A stretch of DNA of 64,000 nt from Streptomyces olivochromogenes (GTDB lineage: Bacteria > Actinomycetota > Actinomycetes > Streptomycetales > Streptomycetaceae), in the NCBI RefSeq assembly GCF_001514115.1, contig NZ_KQ948461.1:248001-312000 (forward strand). The letters run 5' to 3'. The notes below the pieces were generated by a model. It was not told the origin of the DNA and made no database searches. It worked only from the letters and a program-made list of their open reading frames with translations. A program made the translations under genes and the position numbers. Below are positions 17,387-24,557 of the stretch, one piece after another (position 1 is the stretch's first letter; the number at the start of each line of letters is the position of its first letter).

Positions 17387-17699
17387 CCGGGCCCGAAACG
17401 CGGGCTGGTGTTGATTCAGGTGTCCAGGAGTCGGGCCGCGCGAGGCAGGCACACCCGTGGGCTCGCCGCGTCGGCGGTATCTCCCAGGGGCCGCGGCGCG
17501 GGTGAGACCCCCCCGGCGGGGGAGAGCCGCGGGCGAGGTGTTCGCTCTTCGCCACCGAGCGGGGTACCCCCCCACGAGACGGCCGCCGCCGGCGTCGCCG
17601 CTGCTCTCGGCGGCGACGCCGCACATCTCCGCCGCCATCCCGTTCCCGTGACCCGATCCCGCAGTCGGCCGGGCGCAGCCGTCAGTCGCTTGCGTCGGA
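17387..17699. other. Convergent intergenic region with strong hairpin
   Basis: Between the L7/L12-like gene and the minus-strand phosphatase-like gene. I see no protein-coding signal beyond the random open frames of GC-rich DNA; the region's one clear structure is the terminator hairpin at 17590-17621. Confidence 0.5.
17590..17621. terminator. Perfect 12-bp hairpin between convergent genes
   Basis: Arms CGGCGTCGCCGC (17590-17601) and GCGGCGACGCCG (17610-17621) with an 8-base loop. The symmetric position suggests bidirectional termination. Confidence 0.65.
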
Positions 17700-18299
17700 T
17701 CAGTGACTGCTGCCCTGATCGCCACCCTCGGCGTGACCGAGCGGTCTCCCGAACGTCGCGTTCCAGCGTCCGGCACGACCGCTGAACTCGGTGACGGTCA
17801 GCGGCGGTACGTCGATCCGCCAGAACGCCGACTCCGGTGCCCCGAGTGCCCGAACGGCCGCGGCTCGTACGATTTCCGGCTCCACCACGGCGACGGTCCG
17901 GCCGGAGAACCGCGCGACCTCGTCCAGCCAGGCCGCGACCCGCTCGCACAACTGGTGCACCGACTCCCCACCGTGCGGTGCGGCGGTCGGGTCAGCCAGC
18001 CAGAGGGCGACGGCTTCCGGAGCGTCGGCGCTGACGTCGGCCAGCGTACGGCCGCGCCAACCACCCACGTCGAGCCCGGCCGGCGCGCTCTCGACAGTGC
18101 CGTCGAACCCCAACGCCGACGCGGTCTCCCGGCATCGCGCAGTGGGGGATACGAGTACCCGCTGTGCTGCCGGAAGGGAGCCCGCGGCCGATCGCGCACG
18201 CGCGGCGCCGGTGGCGTCCAGCGGGCATCCGTCGTCGAAGCGCGCCTCCCGCAGCGCCGCACTGATCGCGGGGGAGATCATCATCACGCGGCTCGTCAT
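17700..18299 (-). CDS. Degenerate histidine-phosphatase-family protein (catalytic histidines missing)
   Basis: 199 residues with the phosphoglycerate-mutase-like fold pattern: PLDATGAARARSAAGSLPAA, LVSPTARCRETASALG, GLDVGGWRGRTLADV, PHGGESVHQLCERVAAWLDE. The N-terminal RHG signature, which carries the phospho-accepting His, is replaced by ISPAISAA. The second catalytic His (normally V-S-H-G-G) is replaced by VVEPEIVRAAA. The fold should persist, but phosphatase chemistry by the usual mechanism should not. It is co-translated with the Ppx/GppA gene (ATGA overlap at 18296-18299), suggesting a shared function, perhaps as a binding or regulatory partner. Confidence 0.78.
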   Translation of the reverse strand: MTSRVMMISPAISAALREARFDDGCPLDATGAARARSAAGSLPAAQRVLVSPTARCRETASALGFDGTVESAPAGLDVGGWRGRTLADVSADAPEAVALWLADPTAAPHGGESVHQLCERVAAWLDEVARFSGRTVAVVEPEIVRAAAVRALGAPESAFWRIDVPPLTVTEFSGRAGRWNATFGRPLGHAEGGDQGSSH

Positions 18300-19288
18300 T
18301 CGCCCACCCTCATGTCCGACTTCCCGGTCCGCCCGGGCCGGTGGGACTCCGGACCACCGGGTGTGTCGTGGAGCGCGGCGAGGTGCTCCAGCAGCAGGCC
18401 TTCGCGGGTGGACCACGGGCATACCTCGACCGCCTTCGCCTCGCAGGCCTCCATGAGGGCCTCGGCGACCAGGGCTCCGGCCAGGGACTGCTCGGCGCGG
18501 TGCCGGGAGATGCCGGGGAGCTTGGCGCGGCGCGCCGGATTCGCGGCGGCCAGTACCGGGACGGAGGCATGCAACTGGGACAGGGCCAGCTTCCGTTGCG
18601 AGCGGTGTGCCTTGCCTCGGGCGGCGGCGAGCCGGGCGAGCTGCTCGAAGGTCTTGGAGCAGGCCAGCACGCGGGTACCCGGTTCCGCCCGCGGCAGATC
18701 GGGGACGGCTTCCAGCTTTCGACGCAGATACCGACGGATCTCGGTGAGCCCCTGTTTGGACGGGGCGATGCCGCCGGGCAGCCAGTCGCGGGTGATTCTG
18801 CGGGCGCCCAGGGGCAGGGAGTGGACGCTGTGCGGCTGGTCTCCGGTACCCGAGGCGATCTCCACGGTGCCGCCGCCGACGTCCAGGATCAGCAGCCGGC
18901 CGGCCGACGGGCCGACCCACTGGCGGGCGGCCACGTAGGCGAGCCGCGCCTCCTCTTCGCCGTCCAGCACGCTCAGGTGGGTGCCGGTTCTGCGCGCCAC
19001 GCGCCTGATGACGTCGTCGCGGTTGGGTGCGTCCCGGATGACGGAGGTGGCGAACGCGAACATGTCGGTGCCGCGTAGTCGGGGGTCGGAGGCGATCGCC
19101 TGGGCGACGGCGCGCTCGACGCTCTCCACCCCGGCGTCGTCGAGTCGGCCCTTGCGGTCGAGCGTCTCGTGCAGTCGCAGCCGCACCTTGTGGGAGAACA
19201 CCGGTTCCATCACATGGCCCGGCCGCGATCGCACCACCGTGAGCAGAGCGCTGTGGCACCCGACGTCGAGTACACCGGCCTGCCGCAT
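18296..19288 (-). CDS. Ppx/GppA-family phosphatase (exopolyphosphatase / guanosine pentaphosphate phosphohydrolase type)
   Basis: 330 residues of the ASKHA fold. The phosphate-1 loop is VLDVGCHSALLTVV at the N-terminus. It continues with FATSVIRDAPNRDDVIRRV, LDGEEEARLAYVAARQWV, the phosphate-2 loop LLILDVGGGTVEIASG, and a C-terminal region with CSKTFEQLARLAAARG. The length equals the short single-module Ppx type of actinobacteria. The ATG at 19288 is chosen for GGGGAGG about eight bases upstream and because the conserved domain starts there. Family substrates are inorganic polyphosphate or pppGpp; which one applies is not visible. Confidence 0.88.
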   Translation of the reverse strand: MRQAGVLDVGCHSALLTVVRSRPGHVMEPVFSHKVRLRLHETLDRKGRLDDAGVESVERAVAQAIASDPRLRGTDMFAFATSVIRDAPNRDDVIRRVARRTGTHLSVLDGEEEARLAYVAARQWVGPSAGRLLILDVGGGTVEIASGTGDQPHSVHSLPLGARRITRDWLPGGIAPSKQGLTEIRRYLRRKLEAVPDLPRAEPGTRVLACSKTFEQLARLAAARGKAHRSQRKLALSQLHASVPVLAAANPARRAKLPGISRHRAEQSLAGALVAEALMEACEAKAVEVCPWSTREGLLLEHLAALHDTPGGPESHRPGRTGKSDMRVGE

Positions 19289-19489
19289 CCCATCGCCTCC
19301 CCTGGTCTCGTTTCCCCCATGTCGGAACGGATCGACTGCGTCTCCCCGTCGTCCGACGGCCCCGTCACCGACGCGCCGGGACTTCCGGTCCACTGTGTGC
19401 ACGTTCCCTCACCAACCGTGAACCCTACGTCCCGCTCGAATGAGACGGAGCCACGATCCACGCGAAGCCGGAGGGGAGGACCGACGGCC

Positions 19490-19909
19490 TCACGTCTCCT
19501 GCCGGGCGTCGATCTCGCTGATCAGGTTCTCGACACGGGCCTTGATCTCGTCCCGGATGGGGCGCACGGACTCCACACCCTTGCCTGCCGGGTCCTCCAG
19601 GGCCCAGTCGAGGTACCTCTTGCCGGGGAAGACCGGGCAGGCGTCGCCGCAGCCCATGGTGATCACGTAGTCGGACGCCCGGACGGCCTCGGTGGTGAGG
19701 AGCTTCGGCTGCCGGCCCGCGATGTCGACGCCGACCTCGCGCATGGCCTCGACCGCGGCCGGGTTGACCTGCTCGCCCGGCATCGAGCCCGCCGAGCGGA
19801 CCTCGATCCGGTCGCCCGCGAGATGCGAAAGGAAGCCGGCCGCCATCTGTGAACGCCCGGCGTTGTGCACACAGACGAACAGCACGGAGGCGAGCGGAGT
19901 GGCAGACAT
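19490..19909 (-). CDS. arsC: Arsenate reductase, low-molecular-weight protein tyrosine phosphatase type
   Basis: 139 residues. The CX5R loop is FVCVHNAGRSQMAAGFL at the N-terminus, followed by RSAGSMPGEQVNPAAVEAM and the downstream MGCGDACPVFPGKRYLDW with Cys residues for the disulfide relay. It reduces arsenate to arsenite using thioredoxin or mycothiol; mycothiol is plausible in an actinomycete. The start at 19909 has an AAAGAAG ribosome-binding site. It is divergent from an ArsR-type regulator. No arsenite efflux gene is in the window. Confidence 0.93.
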   Translation of the reverse strand: MSATPLASVLFVCVHNAGRSQMAAGFLSHLAGDRIEVRSAGSMPGEQVNPAAVEAMREVGVDIAGRQPKLLTTEAVRASDYVITMGCGDACPVFPGKRYLDWALEDPAGKGVESVRPIRDEIKARVENLISEIDARQET

Positions 19910-20029
19910 CGGTACTTCTTTCGCGGTCAACGGGTCGTGCGGGGGTGAGTGTCGGCCCGGAGTGCGCGAACCCTGATCGGTGTCGGCCGGAACTCGTATC
20001 AGCCTCGGGTGATGTGACAGTATCAGTCC

Positions 20030-20344
20030 ATGCTGACGTCAGCCGATGCTGATCTGATGCGGGTCCTGGCCGACCCGCTCAGGCTCCGGATCGTGACCCT
20101 CCTCGCGCGGGAGACGCTCTGCACCACGCACCTGATCGCGGAGACGGGTGCCAAGCAGACCAACCTCTCCAACCACCTGAAGGTGCTGCGCGAGTCCGGA
20201 ATCGTGGAGACGGAGCCGTGCGGCCGGTTCGTCTACTACCGGCTCAGACCCGATGCCCTCGCCGCCCTCGCCGGTCGATTCGCCGACTTCGCCGAAACCG
20301 CGCGCACCACCGCCGAGAACAACACCAAGCGGTCCTGCCCCTGA
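20030..20344 (+). CDS. arsR: ArsR/SmtB-family metalloregulator
   Basis: 104 residues. Winged HTH: RVLADPLRLRIVTLLARETL, recognition helix AKQTNLSNHLKVLRESGIVE, wing TEPCGRFVYYRL. Three cysteines (31, 64 and 103) are candidate As(III)/metal ligands. The first sits where ArsR proteins carry ELCVCDL, but here only one Cys is present (TLCTTHL), so the site must be assembled differently from the classical CxC type. It is divergent from arsC across a short promoter region. A palindrome overlaps its first codons (separate entry). Confidence 0.9.
   Translation: MLTSADADLMRVLADPLRLRIVTLLARETLCTTHLIAETGAKQTNLSNHLKVLRESGIVETEPCGRFVYYRLRPDALAALAGRFADFAETARTTAENNTKRSCP
20032..20043. promoter_or_regulatory. 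12-bp palindrome overlapping the arsR start, candidate operator
   Basis: GCTGACGTCAGC is a perfect palindrome covering codons 1-5 of arsR. Two TATCAG repeats lie just upstream (19997-20002 and 20021-20026), and TCAGC-CGAT-GCTGA overlaps downstream. ArsR repressors bind imperfect inverted repeats at the promoter; a site inside the start region would fit direct roadblock autoregulation. Confidence 0.45.
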
Positions 20345-20408
20345 CCTGCCGTCAGTGTCTTTCCCCCGGTTCTCTTCCCCGGTTGCGGGGCGCTGAACGG
20401 ACATGGGG

Positions 20409-21395
20409 TCAGGCCGCCCGGGACGCGCCGGCCAGCGCCTGGGAGTCGACGGCGTCCTCGCCGTACAGGTCCTGCACCCAGTTGGTCTGGTAGATGGTCT
20501 CCAGGTATCGCTCACCCAGATCCGGGGCGATGGCCACCGCGGTCAACTCCCGCCCCTCGTGCCGGGCCAGCCACTCCATCGCGCCGCTGACCACCGTGCC
20601 GGTGGACCCGCCGAACAGAAACCCGCGCCCGGCCAGCCGGTGACAGGCCCGGATGGTGTCGGTCTCCGCCACGCGCACGACATCGTCCACATAGGACTCG
20701 TCCAGCATCGGCGGCCGTCTGCTGGCGCCCAGGCCGGGAATCATCCGCCGACCGGCGTCGCCCCCGAACGTCACGGAGCCCACGCTGTCCACGGCCACGA
20801 TGCGCACCGGGCGGTGCCATGCGCGGAAGTAGCGCGCGCAGCCCATCAGGGTCCCGGTGGTGCCGGCCCCGACGAACAGGACGTCCAGGTCCGGGAACTG
20901 CCGGGCGATGGCCGGTGCGGTCTTGCGGTAGTGGGCCATGCCGTTATTGGGGTTGGTGTACTGGTTGAGCCACACATAGCGGTCCTCGGAGGCGCACAGC
21001 GCGCGGACGTGGTCGATGCGCGCGCCGAGGAAGCCGCTGACGGGGTCGGGTTCGGTGATGACGTGGACCTGGCCTCCCAGGGCCTCCATCATCAGCCGGG
21101 TCGCCAGATTGCAGCGGGCGTCGGTCACGCACAGGAACTGGTAGCCCTTGGCGGCAGCGATCATGCTCAGGGCCACGCCCAGGTTGCCCGAGGACGACTC
21201 GACCAGAACCGAGTCCGGCGTCAGCAGGCCGTCGCGTTCGGCGGCCTCGACCATTTCGGTGGCGGCCTTGAGTTTGATCGAACCGGCGAAATTGAAGCCC
21301 TCGCACTTGAGGAACAGCGGGTGCCCGAAGATTCCCTCAAGGTCGACGAAGAGATCGTCCTCGTTGAAGTCCTGGGGGACGGATATGACGGGCAT
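20409..21395 (-). CDS. sbnA: SbnA-like PLP enzyme for L-2,3-diaminopropionate synthesis (cysteine-synthase fold)
   Basis: 328 residues. The PLP-lysine region FNFAGSIKLKAATEM carries the family's altered K-L-K context, followed by the phosphate-binding loops ESSSGNLGVALSM and FVGAGTTGTLMGCARYF, and the C-terminal GGSTGTVVSGAMEWL. Known SbnA joins O-phospho-L-serine and L-glutamate into an N-linked adduct, which SbnB oxidises to L-2,3-diaminopropionate. An SbnB homologue is 6 kb away in the same cluster, supporting this rather than cysteine synthesis. Start chosen at ATG 21395 with AAGGAG six bases upstream. It faces away from the synthetase genes. Confidence 0.88.
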   Translation of the reverse strand: MPVISVPQDFNEDDLFVDLEGIFGHPLFLKCEGFNFAGSIKLKAATEMVEAAERDGLLTPDSVLVESSSGNLGVALSMIAAAKGYQFLCVTDARCNLATRLMMEALGGQVHVITEPDPVSGFLGARIDHVRALCASEDRYVWLNQYTNPNNGMAHYRKTAPAIARQFPDLDVLFVGAGTTGTLMGCARYFRAWHRPVRIVAVDSVGSVTFGGDAGRRMIPGLGASRRPPMLDESYVDDVVRVAETDTIRACHRLAGRGFLFGGSTGTVVSGAMEWLARHEGRELTAVAIAPDLGERYLETIYQTNWVQDLYGEDAVDSQALAGASRAA

Positions 21396-21882
21396 GGTCG
21401 TCTCCTTCACTGCGGGGGTGGGATTGTCTTCCGGTCTTCCTGCCGCTGATCCGTCCGGGTGCGGCCCGGAGAGGAATTCGGAGCGGCGAGTCGCGAGTCG
21501 CCGGAACGACTCCAGTACGCCCGAATCCGGACGCCCTGTCATGCCACCGAAATTCGGGACTTGACACGCGCTCTCTTCGTGAAAGAACGGCTGTGACCTG
21601 GCCTGTCGGGGCCGTTCAGCGCAATTCCCGGGCGATTTTCCCGCGGAGCGAGCGGGTCCCTGTGAGGCGTGGTCGTAAGCCTGCGCGACGCGCACGGAAA
21701 GCAGCGGATCGCGGGGCGGTGACAGGCAAAATGGCCGGGCTATCAAGACCCATGTGCTTCGTCAAGCCCCGAAATGCAGGGGCAGGACACGAAGCCCCCG
21801 GCCGGGCCTACTGGAGAGGCGCGGACATCGCGAATCCGTCCGTACCGACCGACGCTGAATGACACGTCATCGAGGAGCTCAC
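21396..21882. other. Divergent regulatory region of the diaminopropionate/peptide-synthetase cluster
   Basis: About 490 bp with no coding signal. It should hold the promoters of sbnA (minus) and the synthetase operon (plus). TTGACA at 21561-21566 is the best -35-like hexamer on the plus strand, but I see no matching -10. No clear operator was found. Confidence 0.45.
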
Positions 21883-24522
21883 GTGCTAGAGAAATCCGTG
21901 GAGGTCTTGACGGCCGAACCGGCCGCCATCCCACCCCTCCAGGACGGCGGGGACGCCGGTTCGGCGACCGACACCGAAAGGCTTCTGGCCGACGTGCTGG
22001 CCGGCGTCGTGCGCGTCGAGCAGGTGCCGGTCGACAGCCACTTCTTCAACGACCTGGGTGCCGATTCCCTGGTGATGGCCCAGTTCTGCGCTCGGGTCAG
22101 GAAGCGGGGGGACATGCCGGCGGTGTCGATGAAGGACATCTACCGTCACCCCACCATCCGGAGCCTGGCCACCGCGCTCGTCGACGCCGTTCCCACCCCC
22201 GCGCCCACCGCCGCCCCCGTTCCGTCCCCGTCCGCGGAGGCGCCGTCACCGGTGCGGACACCGACCGACGTACGGGCATCGGCCGAGGGGACGGCGCGGG
22301 CCGAGGCACGGGCGGCGGCTCGTACACGCCGCTACATCGTCTGTGGAGTGCTGCAGTTCCTGATCTTCCTGGGCTATTCCTGCCTTGTCGCCCTGGCCGC
22401 CGAGGAAGGTCATCAGTGGATCTCCGCGGGATCGGGCCTGTTCGACCTCTACCTGCGGTCTGTCCTGCTCGGCGGCGCGGGCTTCCTCGGCCTGTGCGCC
22501 TTCCCGATCGTGGTGAAGTGGACGCTCGTCGGCCGCTGGCGGTCCGGGGAGTTCCCCCTGTGGGGCATGGCCTACCTGCGTTTCTGGGTCGTCAAGACGC
22601 TGATCCGCACCAGCCCCGTGCGTCTGTTCGCCGGTTCACCGCTCTACGTGCTCTACCTCAGGGCGCTCGGGGCACGGATCGGCAAGGGCGTCACGATCCT
22701 CTCCCACACCATCCCGGTCTGCACCGACCTGCTCACCGTCGGTGAGGGCACGATCATCCGCAAGGACGTGCTGCTGTCCTGCTACCGCGCCCACTCCGGC
22801 GTGATCCAGACCGGCCCGGTCACCCTCGGCAGCGACGTGCTCGTCAGCGAGCACACGGTCCTCGACATCGAGACCTCGATGGGCGACGGCGCCCAGCTGG
22901 GCCACGCCTCCTCCCTGCACACCGGCCAGGTGGTGCCCGCCGGCGAACGCCGACACGGTTCCCCCGCGCAGCCGACCGAGGTGGACTACCGGAGGGTCGC
23001 CCCCGCCGACTGCCCCACCGCCAAAAGGACCGCGTACGGCGTCGTACAGCTGCTGAGCCTGCTGACGGTGTACCTGCCGCTGGCGCTGGGCGGCGTGACC
23101 GCCCTGCTCACGGGTCTCCCGCAGCTTCAGACGCTCCTGAACCCGCAGCCGATGACCAGCCCGGCGTTCTACGTCGATGCCCTCATCGCCTCCGTGGTCC
23201 TCCTCTTCGGATCCCTGCTCGCCGGCCTCCTCGTCGTGGTCACCGTGCCGCGTCTTCTGAGCCGGGCCGTCGAACCCGGCAAGGTCTATCCGCTGTACGG
23301 CTTCCACTACGGCATTCAGCGGGCGATCGCCGTGATGACCAACAGGAAGTCCCTCACCACGCTCTTCGGCGACAGTTCCGGCATCGTCCACTATCTGCGC
23401 TACCTCGGATACGACCTGTCCCGCGTCCAGCAGACCGGGTCGAACTTCGGCACCGAAGTGCAGCACGAGAATCCGTACCTGAGCTCGGTCGGCACCGGCA
23501 CCATGATCGCCGACGGACTGTCCATCATGAACGCCGACTTCTCCAGCACGTCCTTCCGCGTGTCCCGCACGTCGATCGGACCGCACAACTTCCTCGGAAA
23601 CCGCATCGCCTACCCCGCGCACGGCAGGACCGGAGACAACTGCCTGCTCGCGACGAAGGTCATGGTCCCCATCGACGGACCCGTGCGCGAAGGCGTGGGC
23701 CTGCTGGGCTCACCCAGCTTCGAGATCCCGCGCACGGTGATGCGCGACAACCGGTTCAACCACCTCGAGACCGGCGACGAACTGCGTCGCCGCCTGTCCG
23801 CAAAGAACAGGCACAATGCGGCGACCGCCGGCCTGTACCTGCTCGCCCGGCTGATCCACTTGTTCGTGATCACCCTCATCACCATGGTCGCGGTCGACCT
23901 CTACCCCTCGTTCGGCGCACCGGCGATCGCACTGGCCAGTGTCCTCACCCTCATGTACACCGTCGTCCACTTCGCGCTCGTCGAGCGGGCCTCCACCGGA
24001 TTCAAGCCCCAGAAGCCGCTGTACTGCTCGATCTACGAACCCTCCTTCTGGCGCCACGAACGCTTCTGGAAGATGGCCTCGGTCCACTACATCCAGGCCT
24101 TCGACGGCACCCCGTTCAAGAACGTGATCTGGCGGCTGCTGGGGGCCCGGATCGGCAAGCGGGTCTTCGACGACGGCTGCTTCTTCCCGGAGCGCACCCT
24201 CGTCACCATCGGCGACGACAGCACGCTGAACGCGGGGACCGTGGTCCAGTGCCACTCGCAGGAGGACGGCGCCTTCAAGTCCGACCGCAGCGCCCTCGGC
24301 AACGGCTGCACCCTCGGGGTCGGCTCCTTCGTCCACTACGGCGTGACGATCGCGGACGGCGCCGCGCTGGCCCCCGACTCCTTCCTGATGAAGGGCGAGG
24401 AAATCCCCTCGCACGCCCAGTGGGGAGGCAACCCTGCCCGGGAGATGCCGGACCACAAGACCCAGGTCGAGGCCGGTAAGGAACCCCACGCCACCCAGGC
24501 CGCCCCGGCTCGCGGTCTCTGA
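21883..24522 (+). CDS. Membrane peptide-polymerising protein: carrier domain plus three membrane-flanked beta-helix (C-like) domains, Pls/PosA type without adenylation domain
   Basis: 879 residues; GTG start with GAGGAG five bases upstream. Residues about 28-103 are a peptidyl carrier domain, with Ser62 in NDLGADSLVM as the phosphopantetheine site, followed by a Pro/Ala linker to about 150. Three repeats of two membrane helices plus a soluble domain follow. Soluble domain 1 (ALGARIGKGVTIL ... GSDVLVSEHTVLDIET), domain 2 (GTGTMIADGLSIMNADF ... GDNCLLATKVMVPIDG) and domain 3 (LLGARIGKRVFDDGCFF ... GNGCTLGVGSFVHYGV) are hexapeptide-rich left-handed beta-helices. This is the T-TM-C1-TM-C2-TM-C3 half of poly-epsilon-lysine and poly-diaminopropionate synthetases. 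The N-terminal adenylation domain of those enzymes is absent; a separate adenylating protein follows 35 bases downstream. Inference: it condenses carrier-bound diaminopropionate. Confidence 0.87.
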   Translation: MLEKSVEVLTAEPAAIPPLQDGGDAGSATDTERLLADVLAGVVRVEQVPVDSHFFNDLGADSLVMAQFCARVRKRGDMPAVSMKDIYRHPTIRSLATALVDAVPTPAPTAAPVPSPSAEAPSPVRTPTDVRASAEGTARAEARAAARTRRYIVCGVLQFLIFLGYSCLVALAAEEGHQWISAGSGLFDLYLRSVLLGGAGFLGLCAFPIVVKWTLVGRWRSGEFPLWGMAYLRFWVVKTLIRTSPVRLFAGSPLYVLYLRALGARIGKGVTILSHTIPVCTDLLTVGEGTIIRKDVLLSCYRAHSGVIQTGPVTLGSDVLVSEHTVLDIETSMGDGAQLGHASSLHTGQVVPAGERRHGSPAQPTEVDYRRVAPADCPTAKRTAYGVVQLLSLLTVYLPLALGGVTALLTGLPQLQTLLNPQPMTSPAFYVDALIASVVLLFGSLLAGLLVVVTVPRLLSRAVEPGKVYPLYGFHYGIQRAIAVMTNRKSLTTLFGDSSGIVHYLRYLGYDLSRVQQTGSNFGTEVQHENPYLSSVGTGTMIADGLSIMNADFSSTSFRVSRTSIGPHNFLGNRIAYPAHGRTGDNCLLATKVMVPIDGPVREGVGLLGSPSFEIPRTVMRDNRFNHLETGDELRRRLSAKNRHNAATAGLYLLARLIHLFVITLITMVAVDLYPSFGAPAIALASVLTLMYTVVHFALVERASTGFKPQKPLYCSIYEPSFWRHERFWKMASVHYIQAFDGTPFKNVIWRLLGARIGKRVFDDGCFFPERTLVTIGDDSTLNAGTVVQCHSQEDGAFKSDRSALGNGCTLGVGSFVHYGVTIADGAALAPDSFLMKGEEIPSHAQWGGNPAREMPDHKTQVEAGKEPHATQAAPARGL

Positions 24523-24557
24523 CACCGCGCACCGCCGACAAGCAGAGGAAAGATCCG

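Noticed and set aside
18296..19402. A longer start for the Ppx/GppA gene at 19402
   Set aside because: The extra 38 residues are charged and unrelated to the family, whereas 19288 has a good ribosome-binding site directly before the conserved nucleotide-binding strand.
20409..21395. Annotating the PLP enzyme as ordinary cysteine synthase
   Set aside because: Its lysine region (GSIKLKAA rather than GSxKDR) and the linked sbnB gene fit the diaminopropionate enzyme better.
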